Assembly (NCBI GenBank): GCA_034231615.1
Contig: CM067314.1
Span: forward strand, 4,590,501 to 4,654,500
Origin: Meghimatium bilineatum
Lineage: Eukaryota; Mollusca; Gastropoda; Stylommatophora; Philomycidae
DNA length: 64,000 nucleotides
Direction of reading: 5' to 3'
The notes under the pieces are model-generated. The model did not search any database and was not told where the DNA came from. It saw nothing but the letters and a program-made list of their open reading frames with translations. Of this stretch, positions 11,380 through 21,299 are shown in pieces. The translations under genes were made by a program, and so were the position numbers. Positions within the stretch are counted from its first letter, which is position 1. Every line of letters starts with the position of its first letter.

Positions 11380-11525
11380 ATTTTATGTTGACAGTTTTCT
11401 TCAGTAACTTGTCTACCTTATTTAGTATTTTATGTTGACAGTTTTCTTCAGTAACTTGTCTACCTTATTTAGTATTTTATGTTGACAGTTTTCTTCAGTA
11501 TCTTGTCTACCTTATTTAGTATTTT
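11380..11525. repeat. 47-bp tandem repeat, 3 copies
   Basis: Units contain TTTTATGTTGACAGTTTTCT and TTGTCTACCTTATTTAG with one substitution. Confidence 0.92.
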
Positions 11526-11569
11526 CCCCGTTAACAAGTTGCATGGAGAGAGATTGAACAGCTGTATGG

Positions 11570-11727
11570 TAAAGATCGCATGCTCTTACTGTCGCCACGT
11601 CACGTAAAGGGTGAGTTTTTTAGTTTACCCTCCGACAGAAAAAAAAACATGTTCTTACCGGGGATCGAACTCTAGACATCACTAGTGCGAGAGCAACGTT
11701 CTAACCTCTCGGCCATGCGTCACACCA
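11570..11727 (-). mobile_element. tRNA-derived SINE, family 1 (minus copy)
   Basis: On the minus strand a tRNA-like head (GCATGGCCGAGAGGTTAGAA, later GAGTTCGATCCCCGG) is followed by a body starting TCTGTCGGAGGGTAAACT and containing GTGGCGACAGTAAGAGCATG. The A- and B-box layout and the head-body order are those of a SINE. The same head end and body occur on plus at 19350-19482, which defines a family. Confidence 0.7.
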
Positions 11728-11884
11728 TAATTTTAATTCATTAAAATGTCTTGCTAAATTCCGTAAATGTTCCCTGAATTTGTTAAAATATGTTTCCTTA
11801 ATTCAATTTAGACAATGGCCCTGAATTATTATTATTTTTTTACATATGTTCCCCGCACTCAATAAAATTCGTTCCCTTCATTCT

Positions 11885-12120
11885 TCTTCTTCTTTTTCGG
11901 CGTTCGATCACAATTTCCTGTAAATTAGCGTGATACCCGGAAAACGAAAAGGTTTGTGTCGTAGTTTACAGCTTTGCTGCAATATTTCCGCCGGTGTCCC
12001 TAACAATCCTACTGAAGCACGGCCTCTGAGTCACTGTGACCCTACATGGGATGGGACAGTCCAGTTCACACTATAACCTTTTTAGTAGCCTCCAACGACA
12101 TGCATGGAAGGTAAACATTG
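11885..12120. mobile_element. Dispersed repeat, 'GAA-tail' family
   Basis: Begins with TTCTTCTTCTTC and CGGCGTTC, passes through GTCGTAGTTTACAGC and ends at GTAGCCTCCAACGACATGCA. Related pieces occur at 14078, 17738, 19595, 22288, 24369, 28175 and 28355, ending in (GAA)n on the other strand. It is a short interspersed element by size and tail; which end is 5' is unclear. Confidence 0.55.
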
Positions 12121-12164
12121 TTACTTTTCTTTGCGCCTCTTTCTGACTACTACAATACACAGAC

Positions 12165-12430
12165 GTTTCCCTGATTTAATTAAATTACGATCCCTGAATT
12201 CAGTAAATAATATCCCTGAATTCAGCATATTACGATCTCTGAATTCAGTCAATTACGATTCCTGAATTCAGTATATAATATCCCTGAATTCAGTGTATTA
12301 CTATCTCTGAATTCAGTCAGTTACGATTCATGATTTCAGTAAATAATATCCCTGAATTCATTATATTACGATCTATGAATTCAGTAAATTACGATTCCTG
12401 AATTCAGTCAATTAGATTCACTGAATTCAG
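12165..12430. repeat. 21-24-bp degenerate array with EcoRI sites
   Basis: Repeats of CCTGAATTCAGT joined by AATTACGAT or AAATAATAT. GAATTC recurs about a dozen times. Confidence 0.85.
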
Positions 12431-13309
12431 TCAGTGAAATTCTCTCAATTCCATCATCCTTATTGGGATGTCTGAAAGATGACAGTTGCAAGCACCTACA
12501 AATAGAAGCATCCTGTAAGAATACGTTAAGAAAACAAACGGGGATTGCGTAGGGTATCAAAGATAGACATCTCCTGGAAATGTCCAACAAATGACCACAA
12601 TAGCATCTAACGAGCTTCCAGACGTCGAATTCAACCAGGACAAGAGAACAAAACTGTGATAAACTAGACTTAACAACATTCTAATGTGGGACCCTTACTG
12701 GTAAGTGAGCTGTCTTCTCCTAGGCAACTAAACGCCATTTTCCATCTAATCGATACATTCGTCTTCTTCGACCCGTTCCTCAGCACTTCCTGATCTCAGC
12801 CTTTAATACCCCTTGGCGGGCTGTAATCACAGGCTCTCGATGATGCTCGGCTATTACTCCGTCTAATACGAGCAATGAGGCTTATCAGCAGACACCATTT
12901 TTTCATCTTATTTACTCCCGTCAAAGATTGAGGAATTCTGCACGCGGGGGCAAAGTGCATGTGTCTTAAGGGACAGGATAAGGAGGCGGTGGAGTTTGCA
13001 AATTGATGGTGGAGTTTGTAGATTGGTGGTAGAGTTGTAAATTGAGTGTTTAGTGGTAGCGCGTATCATATTAATCTCGGTTCCAGCTGCCACTTTGGAT
13101 GTTTGTAAAAGTGGCCAGATTTTCCCGGAATAATAAGTCTCGTCCGGACAGACGGGTGCGTTGTTCATGTTAGACGTTGGATGAGCGGGCTGATACACTA
13201 TATATAAATATTTAAATAAACAACTTTGAGCAATATTGCAATAAAGTATTTTAGAACATACAGCACCACAGTAAATCAACATTTCCAATCACATAGACCA
13301 CTATTTATG
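12431..13309. other. Unassigned stretch
   Basis: Short duplicated blocks (AATTGATGGTGGAGTTTG) near 12990-13045. The 126-codon minus frame at 12908-13288 shows no domain and is not called. Confidence 0.35.
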
Positions 13310-14075
13310 TCTTCTTCTTTCTTTCTGTCCTCATATACCTTTCGGTGGTGAGAGGAGAGTGAGTGTACGGTTTTTTTCCCCTTTTATTTGCCCCTTCTGC
13401 TGTTATATTTCCGAGTGTCTCTAATACACTATCTGTCCACCTTTTACGAGAGTGTCCAATAGGTCTCCTGTTTTCGTATCGTTTGTTAAGTGTTTCTTGG
13501 ATAACACTTTGCTCTTTCTGTCTGGTTATGTGGCCTTACCATTTAACTTGTTGCTTCTGAATATATTCGAATGTTGATGTGATTTCTACTTGTTTTCTAA
13601 GTTCTTCATTCCGATTTTTTTTTCTCTCTAGCTAACTCCAATCATACGTCTTACACATTTCATTTCAGTGGCGTTAACTTATGAAGTGTTCTAGAATCCA
13701 ATGTCCATGTTTGACACTGATAACACAACGTTGGTAGAAAAATGGTGTTGAATAGCGCTTTCTTTGTTTCTGGTGTAATATATTTGTTTTGTAGTAAAGG
13801 TGTTAATTTGGCCGATGACCTGACAGGCCTTGATACATCTTGCATTTATTTCTGCTTCTTGTTTGTTGTCATATCTCAATGTGCTGCCCAGATATTTGAA
13901 TTCATCTATTTGTTTTAGTTGTTTATTGTTTTTCTGTATGTTGATGTTCTCCTTTTCTCGTGCAATATTCATTACTTCTGTTTTGTCTATGTTGATTTTC
14001 ATTCCAAATAGCTTGCCTGCTGTGTCTATTCTGTTTAGGTGGTCTTGCAGGTTTTTTATGCTGGTGCTATTGCCC
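13310..14075 (-). pseudogene. RTE-like LINE relic (RT thumb and C-terminus)
   Basis: Minus-strand frames read GMKINIDKTEVMNIAREK, DEFKYLGSTLRY, NTIFLPTLCYQCQTWTLD, then KCVRRMIGVS. These are the KTEVM, KYLGS and YGCQTW blocks that follow the YADD box in RTE/CR1-type LINEs. Stops and frameshifts break it, and the EN and catalytic RT motifs are missing (5'-truncated). It lies just upstream of the receptor gene, on the opposite strand. Same superfamily as 34875-38060 and 39595-43030. Confidence 0.75.
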
Positions 14076-14077
14076 TG

Positions 14078-14135
14078 CTACGTATGAGAGAGATCCAGCG
14101 GGAGTTTGAGAATGAGCGTTGAAGAAGAAGAAATC
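14078..14135 (+). repeat. 3' fragment of the GAA-tail family
   Basis: AGAGAGATCCAGCGGGAGTT, then GAGAATGAGCGTTGAAGAAG. Matches the ends of 17738-17905 and 28175-28345. Confidence 0.7.
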
Positions 14136-14267
14136 TAAATTACAAAATTGTCTGCATTACTTTACACTTAAAATATTTGTATATCAATTCTTACCAGACA
14201 TGTAAAATGTTTCTTATATGCATTAGCCATTTCTGTTTTTTTTGTTAAAACATTTGCCCTTGTCTTC

Positions 14268-14335
14268 TTTTTTTCAGATTTTACAAATTTTTATTCAACC
14301 TGGCCACTGGTGGCATTGCTCATAACGCCATCACT
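14268..14335 (+). promoter_or_regulatory. Probable 3' splice site and 5'UTR of the receptor gene
   Basis: A long pyrimidine run ends in TTTTTTTCAG at 14277, 58 bases before the ATG. Muscarinic receptor genes commonly have an intronless CDS preceded by a 5'UTR intron, so 14278-14335 is probably leader sequence. The reading frame stays open back to the splice site, so an upstream coding exon cannot be excluded. Confidence 0.5.
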
Positions 14336-16765
14336 ATGGCAACAGCGACATCAGTACCTAATAACTCATCGGAGACCTCCTTCTCAAACGGAACACGCGC
14401 AGTGTTCGAAGTCTCTGCTTCGTCGGTGATAGGAAATTTGACAACAATGACACCAGTCACTAACGATAACAACGCTTGTTTGTTTCTTAATAACACATGG
14501 GATGAATCCTGGCATAATACATCACTGACTTGCCTGTTTAACACAACGCTCAATAGTTCTATATTCGACGATAGATCACTTAATTCGTCTTTAGCACCTC
14601 ACACCTTACCGCATTCATTATGGCTGACGATTATCCTAGGATTTTTTGCTAGTGTTATTAGTATAGTCACAATCCTTGGCAATATTACCGTCTTGTTGGC
14701 TTTTGGACTCGAGCGCACCATACGACAGCCAACTAATTACTTCCTAGCCTCGTTGGCCGTTTCAGACTTGCTCATAGGAACCTTTTCAATGCCTCTATAT
14801 ACACAGTATCTACTGTGGGGATCGTGGGCTTTGGGTCCATGGTTATGTGACTTATGGCTATCCTTAGACTGGACAGTCTGTTTAACATCACAGTACACCG
14901 TTTTTCTTATAACTATGGACCGGTTTCTTAGTGTGAAAATACCAGCAAAGTATCGGAACTGGCGTACTGAAAAAAAGGTCCTCGTTATGATATCCGTGAC
15001 ATGGATTCTTCCAGCAATGGTCTTCTTTACATCCATCATCGGTTGGCAATATTTTGTAGGTAAGCGAACAGTCAAGGCGGATAAATGTGAGGTTCAATTT
15101 ATGGAGGATACTATGTTTACTTTTCTTCTAACTATTGGCTACTATTGGATAACGTTAATGGTTATGTGTATACTCTACGGAGGTATCTATAAAGTGGCTC
15201 TAGATTTACAAAGAAAATCCGACGCAAAACATAAAAAGATGCAATCTACTATGGAATTAGCTGGAGATAATCAAAATGCTGCTGTTAGAAATTTTGGTGG
15301 TGATGGTGAAGGGGGTACTAATAATAGCAGTGGTGGTGGTGATAGCAACATTCACAAGCAAGCTCAGAATAATAACAAAAGTAAAAAGAGTACTATTAGG
15401 AAATCTATGAAGACCGCTCTGCCGTGTCTGCCAGGTGTGCAAAGTGTTAACACCACAAGCTTCAGCGCAGGTAAAGAAGCTGTGAAAGAAGATGATAGGT
15501 CAAGTAGTCCGGCATTTGGATCGGACGAAGAAAACAGCAGCAGTGGAGGTGCCGCCGGTACCGGTAAGACGCCTGTCACCTCTGGTGTATACTCCACAAA
15601 GTCGAATCAAACATCTGGCATAGTAAGTAGCATAGTCTACTCTAACACAGGTGGCCTAGTTCGCTCTCTCCACGGAGATCTGTTCTTTTCTTCCCCAGAT
15701 CGCCAACATGGCCATAACTTGTTGCAGCCTCCGCCGCCCTACAGCAGACACGACGTTAGATCGGTCAGCGACACCGGCTCTGATATGGAAGGCAGTCATC
15801 TGCAAGAGTTTGACAGCGTGTATTCATCCTCAGCTTCAGACAGGTTGGAGAAACAAACAACCCCACTTCTACAAAATGAAATCAATAAAGGGAGCCGTTT
15901 TATCGATGAGAAAAGCTTTTTAGCAACTCTCAGCTCCGAGAATGCTGCACTTTTGCCAGTTATTACAGGCGAGTCCGAATTAGATGATTCTGATGGCGCA
16001 GAACTCAACGCTTCTTCTCCAATATGGAAACGTCGTACATCTCTTCCTCCCCTTGCCTCTGACGTGTTTGACTTAGACGACGACGTCAACAGTTACTGCA
16101 TGACAACAGAGCTTACGGCCAACAGTGACTTGCCAACATCTTTTACTACACTCTTGTCAACCAGCAGCAGCAAATTCATCACAGAAGAACAACGTCCCCG
16201 CGCAGACACAGTCAACACAATAGCATCCACAACTACCGCAGCTGATACAGCAACCGATGACAGCAGCGGAAACAAGTCTAGTCAAGCCACTGCAATCGGC
16301 AACGCTGCCTGTCACGGTAGTAATAGTAATTGTATCAATTCTCCACCATCGGAAACCAACACAAATGAAGATAGTTCTCGTTCAGACACCCACTGTTTAG
16401 CCGCTGTACGTCGCCGCCGTGAGAAAGACACACGACTTCACTCATTTGTTAAATCTGTCCGTTCTAGGAATAGTCGACGACGGAACCGTCGAGAAAGAAA
16501 ATCAAAGTCTGAAAACAGAGCACGTAAAGCTTTAAGAACTATATCATTCATATTAGGGGCCTTTGTGTTATGTTGGACCCCATACCATGTGGCGATCATG
16601 GTTGTAGCTCTATGCATGGACTGTGTAAATTCTGGTCTATATTCCTTCACCTATTGGATGTGTTACTTAAACAGCCCAATTAACCCTTTCTGTTATGCAT
16701 TTGCCAATGCTCAATTTAAGAGAACATTTTTGCGTATTATGAGATTTGACTGGCACAGAACGTAA
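14336..16765 (+). CDS. Muscarinic acetylcholine receptor, B-type-like (invertebrate)
   Basis: An 809-residue seven-transmembrane GPCR in one exon, predicted to bind acetylcholine at the plasma membrane and signal through G proteins. The N-terminus (1-93) has about ten N-glycosylation sequons and no obvious signal peptide. TM1 is about 94-120 (LGN 114-116) and TM2 134-155 (Asp144). TM3 holds Cys171 and the amine-binding Asp178; DRF (195-197) replaces the usual DRY. After TM3 comes VKIPAKYRNWRT, then WQYFVGKRTV in loop 2. The third intracellular loop is huge (about 294-725; Asn/Ser/Gly-rich, with acidic and Arg-rich patches). TM6 has CWTPYH (746-751), and TM7 has YWMCYLNSPINPFCY with NPxxY 783-787. 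Tyr750, Tyr773 and Tyr777 of the aromatic cage are kept. Trp179 and His751 stand where classical receptors have Tyr and Asn. This pattern suggests the antagonist-insensitive B class. The start is the first ATG after the splice site. Receptor family call secure; subtype inferred. Confidence 0.93.
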   Translation: MATATSVPNNSSETSFSNGTRAVFEVSASSVIGNLTTMTPVTNDNNACLFLNNTWDESWHNTSLTCLFNTTLNSSIFDDRSLNSSLAPHTLPHSLWLTIILGFFASVISIVTILGNITVLLAFGLERTIRQPTNYFLASLAVSDLLIGTFSMPLYTQYLLWGSWALGPWLCDLWLSLDWTVCLTSQYTVFLITMDRFLSVKIPAKYRNWRTEKKVLVMISVTWILPAMVFFTSIIGWQYFVGKRTVKADKCEVQFMEDTMFTFLLTIGYYWITLMVMCILYGGIYKVALDLQRKSDAKHKKMQSTMELAGDNQNAAVRNFGGDGEGGTNNSSGGGDSNIHKQAQNNNKSKKSTIRKSMKTALPCLPGVQSVNTTSFSAGKEAVKEDDRSSSPAFGSDEENSSSGGAAGTGKTPVTSGVYSTKSNQTSGIVSSIVYSNTGGLVRSLHGDLFFSSPDRQHGHNLLQPPPPYSRHDVRSVSDTGSDMEGSHLQEFDSVYSSSASDRLEKQTTPLLQNEINKGSRFIDEKSFLATLSSENAALLPVITGESELDDSDGAELNASSPIWKRRTSLPPLASDVFDLDDDVNSYCMTTELTANSDLPTSFTTLLSTSSSKFITEEQRPRADTVNTIASTTTAADTATDDSSGNKSSQATAIGNAACHGSNSNCINSPPSETNTNEDSSRSDTHCLAAVRRRREKDTRLHSFVKSVRSRNSRRRNRRERKSKSENRARKALRTISFILGAFVLCWTPYHVAIMVVALCMDCVNSGLYSFTYWMCYLNSPINPFCYAFANAQFKRTFLRIMRFDWHRT

Positions 16766-16789
16766 TAACATATTTTTAACATATCACAT

Positions 16790-17330
16790 TATATAACAAC
16801 ATTTTGTGTATAGATTCAACTTGGCATAACATGACCATACATATGCTCTAGAAATTGAAACTGGCATAACATAATCATATATAATTCATATAGATCCAGA
16901 CAGGCACAACCAAATATAATCATCTATAAGATCTAAAGATCCAAACTGGCATAGCATTGCCATATATATATATATATAGGTCCTATGTATCAAAACTGGC
17001 ATAGCATAATCATATATAGGTCCTATCTATCCAAACCGGCATAGCATAATCATGTATAGGTCCTATCTATCCAAACTGGCATAGCATAATCATATATAGG
17101 TCATATGTATCAAAACTGAGATAACAATAAAAGTATATATTTCTAGATCGAATCGGCAGAACAATTGAGGTATATTTTTTAATCCAAACAAAAATTAAAG
17201 TTTACATTTTTTTTTAAATCCATACTGGCGTTACTTTTAGGTATATTTTTTTCATCCACGTGATCATAAAGATTAGGGTATATATTTCAAGATCCAAATA
17301 TATTTCAATACACAAAACGGCAAGATTGTA
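16790..17330. repeat. About 40-bp degenerate minisatellite in the receptor 3' flank
   Basis: Units carry AACTGGCATAGCATAATCAT, then ATATAGGTCC. Degenerate units with the same CCAAACTGGCATA core reappear at 18430-18620 and near 19310 and 19560, so one array seems split by later insertions. An AATAAA at 17126-17131 could end the receptor transcript. Confidence 0.8.
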
Positions 17331-17737
17331 TACAAACTTCTAAAAACATACTGAATTTTCCAGAATTCCACCTTTCTATAAACCTATATCACCTCTCTCA
17401 AATTATCAACATTCATTCATTCTCAATGGCACCTGCTACTGCTAACTTAAGTTTAGTTATTCTAATGCTTTGAGAGTCTGAGAGTTCTCTAAACATGACA
17501 TCAAGAAAGGCACTGTTGTGCATAGTTTTCTGCATAGTAGAATTATACATTTTACTTGTCACTATGTAGTAACTAAATTTACAGTTAACTTATTGTCCCA
17601 ACTATTATCTAGTGCTTTTTAATACCACGGACACTTCTGTTATTATTGTTTTCCGTATTAGGTCTCACTACAGTAACAAATCTTCTACATAAACATTCTG
17701 AGAGAAGTATTATCAAATATTGGGGGGGGGGGGTTTT
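17331..17737. other. Unassigned stretch
   Basis: AT-rich; a G11 run ends it at about 17722-17733. Nothing recognised. Confidence 0.35.
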
Positions 17738-17905
17738 CGCCGAAGACGGATGTGTTGGGCCATTTGCGCTAATAAAACGACGACACAACGCATTTCCATT
17801 CTCTTGACTACATCCTGCTGGAAATCTAGTAGGGCCATTGTCCAGCTACAAGAGAGATCCAGCGGAAGTTTGAGAATGAACGCTGAAGAAGAAGAGGAAG
17901 AAATA
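17738..17905 (+). mobile_element. GAA-tail family copy
   Basis: CGCCGAAGACGGATGTGT at the left and GAGAATGAACGCTGAAGAAG at the right. Aligns throughout with 28175-28345. Inserted among the receptor 3' minisatellite pieces. Confidence 0.75.
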
Positions 17906-18088
17906 TTTGTTTCGAACGTCACCCTTCATTCTACTATTTATGCATGAGTAGAACAGACAGCGTTTATAAATTAGTTAATATCTGTAGAAAATCGATCAAC
18001 TGTGCAAAACTGAAATCCAAGAGGAAAGCTTGAAACGGAGTAATGAAGTTTTGCTAATAACTGGAACACACATAATCACACACATAAA

Positions 18089-18120
18089 TCGACGTTTCAA
18101 CCAAAAGGCCTTTATAAAGG
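18089..18120 (-). other. Hammerhead-like motif
   Basis: The minus strand reads ATAAAGGCCTTTTGGTTGAAACGTCGA. It keeps the helix (GGCC/GGTT) and GAAACGTCGA but lacks a clean CTGATGA. The flank on the minus-strand 3' side (ATAACTGGAACACACA on plus) resembles that of the copy at 43099. Confidence 0.33.
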
Positions 18121-18429
18121 TTACATACACATATACATCTAAAAAAACGACGAGCTGGGACGACACAACTGGCGTTCACATGTCAAGCGAGATGTGGGGG
18201 TGGCAGACCTCCGGTGTTTGTCTAATTATTACCAAACCTTTATTACCCCGTTTCAAACTGTCCTGTTAATATCCACAGAAGAACTTACCCCACAATTTGT
18301 AGCCAAACTTAAACAATAAAATATCGGAAAGATATATGTTCTATAAATTCCACAAATGCTCAAAAAAGCCAAACATTCACCATTAAAATGTCATGGCCAG
18401 CAGCATTTTAAAAAAAGGCTGATATGGAA

Positions 18430-18620
18430 ATGTTGTTCAAGATCCATACTGGCATATATATTACAGTATATGATATACATATATATATATCCCAACTGGC
18501 ATAACATGTAACTTTGCAAACTCCATACTGGCATACAAATTAAACTATCGATATTGAGATTCATATTGGCATAAAAATTACGTTATATATCTCAGAATCT
18601 AAACTGCCATTTCAAAAATT
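18430..18620. repeat. Detached part of the receptor 3' minisatellite
   Basis: ATCCATACTGGCATATA, CCCAACTGGCATAACATG and TCCATACTGGCATACAAA recur at about 40-50-bp spacing, matching the unit core at 16790-17330. Confidence 0.6.
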
Positions 18621-18829
18621 CTGGTATATACTAAAAGATTGAAAATTACATAAATTAGACAACAGGGGACAAAAAATATACATTTTCCATCTACGGAGAT
18701 CGTAGTACCAGGCCTATTTAAACCTCTACCTCCATTGTTTTATGGTGACATTTTTTTTATTGTTGCATGGTCACATTTTTTTTAGATGATCGACGTTCAC
18801 TCAGTTTTGAAATTAAATGAGAGGGTTTT

Positions 18830-19325
18830 TTTTTTGTTATAAGATGTAAACAAACAAAAAACATTTTTAAATACATAAAATGAATAAGATGGAAGGAATA
18901 TTAAAATGGACATACAAATGAAGCTGTACATTTGAAGATAATTAGAACAGCTTAAGAATATCGGAATTCGAACTGAAGTGTTATAGGGCAATATTAAGAA
19001 TTTCCTGGACAGAAAAGATAAGGAACAGTGAGGTTTTGAGTAAGCTGAATATAGAGAAAGGATGGTTGGGGAATACAATTTTATATAGAACTGAAATATT
19101 ACGGACATATAAAAAAGGCACAAATACTAGAGGGCAGAATGCCGAGAAGTAGAGGAAGAGGTAGACCTAGAAGGCGATGAACAGATGACATCAAAGACTG
19201 TATGACGATATCTTTGGTGGATGCAAGCAGATTGGCACAGGATAGAGTCAGGTTGAGACATCAATTGCAAAGACAACGTTCTGGAAAGAATATGCTACAA
19301 AACCAACATTTGAAGATCTAAATTG
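18830..19325 (+). pseudogene. LINE C-terminal relic
   Basis: The plus strand reads FELKCYRAILRISWTEKIRN and then SEVLSKLNIEKG, the block that follows the YGSETW motif in RTE-like LINEs. Downstream GRMPRSRGRGRPRRR-like coding survives in another frame. Many stops. Inserted in the shattered minisatellite. Confidence 0.6.
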
Positions 19326-19349
19326 ACATAAATACTAAAGTAGAGGTAA

Positions 19350-19482
19350 AAGTTTTTGTCTCACGTTCGTGGAGTCCAGGGTTCGATCCCCGGTAGTACT
19401 GGACGTTTTTCTGTCGGAGTATAAAAAACATTTTTAAACCCACCCTGAACATGACGCGGCGACAGCAAGGACATGCTGCCAT
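19350..19482 (+). mobile_element. tRNA-derived SINE, family 1 (plus copy)
   Basis: CCAGGGTTCGATCCCCGG (B-box/T-arm) is followed by TCTGTCGGAGTATAAAAAAC and GACGCGGCGACAGCAAGGAC. This is the same head end and body as the minus copy at 11570-11727. Confidence 0.68.
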
Positions 19483-19594
19483 TATCACACATTAGATACT
19501 CGAAACCTCATTGCTTCTACCTAAGGAGGAAACTACAGTATTGACAGTTTTCTGACTAAAGGTATATATTTTAAAATCTAAACGGGCATAATTT

Positions 19595-19760
19595 TATTTT
19601 GTGTTTGGTCTCAACTCCCACCAGATCTCTCTCATAGTGGGACACTGATCCTACAAGATTTCCAGTTGGATGTTGTCCAGAAAACGGAAATTTGTTGTGC
19701 CGTCGTTTTATTTGCACCAGTGTCCCGACACATCCTACGTCGGTGTTGGTAACTAATACA
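19595..19760. mobile_element. GAA-tail family copy, inverted
   Basis: TCTCAACTCCCACCAGATCT at the left and CATCCTACGTCGGTGTTGG at the right. This is the reverse complement of the 17738 family; the (GAA)n tail is lost. Confidence 0.55.
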
Positions 19761-20509
19761 TTCAGTGTTTCTACAACTTACAGTGAACTACGGACCACTG
19801 TAACTATTTGGATAGTATAGTAGGCCAGACATACAAGATATATTTTTCCTGTAACTACCCGCTGGTCACCATGTAAGACGACCCATGATATCCTGTCTCC
19901 ATGATACCGTGTCAATGCCTGCACCATGAATATGGAGTTTTCATACTTCTTTTGCAGAAGTCAACCCATATATTCCTAGACTGTAATTCCCCATAAAGTA
20001 GATCATTCTGTCGTCTTCCATCCTCCCAGTGTGCCCCATTCATTGGAATCTGCGCATAGAATAAATTGTAGTATTGTCTGTTCTGCCCAGTACATCAGTG
20101 TTAGTGACTTTGTTTTGGCCACTTTCCTACAAGACTTCTACGTTGGCACCGCATGTAAGAGAAAATAAGTTACATCCCTGTCTCTAAGAAATAATTCCCG
20201 AATCACAAGGACATTCAGATTGTGCAGATGCAAATTGCAACTAGAAACTAACAACGCATATATTTTACAATATTTTTCCACATTCATGTTTGTTGTGTTG
20301 CAATTCTTAGAGCTGTCCCATGGACCGATCATGTGCTTCAGGACAATGTCCTACTGGTAATCATCTATTTATTCATGTTGACATTAGACAATCTTTCATG
20401 TGTACAATGGGTATTATTATTGATTTATTGTATTTTTTTTTAACTGAAAATTGTGAGAACAATCTATGATTGATAATTATATGTCCATAACATTACAATT
20501 ATTAATATT
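19761..20509. other. Unassigned stretch
   Basis: The minus strand around 19860-20110 has LINE-like scraps (YMGRMEDDRMIYFMGNYS-like), too broken to call firmly. Confidence 0.35.
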
Positions 20510-20770
20510 GATAGCGTGGTAATAATGCTAATGTTGACAGCAACAATGTAGACATTCTCAGTAACAATGTTACCATTGACAGTAACAATATTAACATTGA
20601 CGGTAACAATATTAACATTGACGGTAACAATATTAACATTGACGGTAACAATATTAACGTTGACGGTAACAATGTTAATATTGACAGGAACAATGTTAAT
20701 ATTGACAGTAACAATATTAATGTTGACGGTAACAATATTAACATTCTCAGTAACAATGTTAATATTTATA
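20510..20770. repeat. 21-bp minisatellite, about 12 copies
   Basis: Unit TAACAATATTAACATTGACG plus one base. Its core TAACAATGTTAATGTTGA recurs as half of the 42-bp unit starting at 21300. Confidence 0.92.
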
Positions 20771-21019
20771 GGGGTTGTCCATAAATAACATCAACAATTT
20801 GTTGACAATATCTTACCCTCACCCTTCTTCTTGTCAACAACTCGTCAAACATTGTGGAAATCCTCCATTCTGCTTAATTATGTCAAAAAATGTGCCGTTC
20901 CTCCATTCCCCTAAAATTAATAATTTAACAGAAAAAATCGCGCACAAATATTTTGACCATTTTTAAGAAATTATTGTTCAAATTCCAACAAATTAATTTG
21001 TGTATAATAACAGTTTTGT

Positions 21020-21240
21020 TGACATTAACTTTTATAAACACCCTATTCCCCATCATAAAGAATTGTCAAACATTTGTAAACACCCTATTCCCCTTCGTAA
21101 AGAACTGTCAAACTTTTGTAAACCGTCTATTCCCAATAGGAAAGAACTGTCAAACCTTTGTAAACACCCTCTTCCCCATCGTAAAGAACTGTCAAACTTT
21201 TGTAAACATCCGATTCCCCATCGTAAAGAAAAGAACTGTC
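21020..21240. repeat. 42-bp minisatellite, 5 copies
   Basis: Units contain GTAAACACCCTATTCCCC and AAAGAACTGTCAAAC. Unrelated in sequence to the neighbouring arrays. Confidence 0.92.
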
Positions 21241-21299
21241 AAATTTTTCAGATCCTCTCTGTTTACGCAATGCATGGACCGTAGCAGAAAAGGTACACG

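Noticed and set aside
12908..13288. 126-codon minus ORF
   Set aside because: No domain, repeat-like duplicated segments inside, and no splice or promoter support.
14737..15097. Minus-strand ORFs within the receptor
   Set aside because: Shadows of the receptor coding frame.
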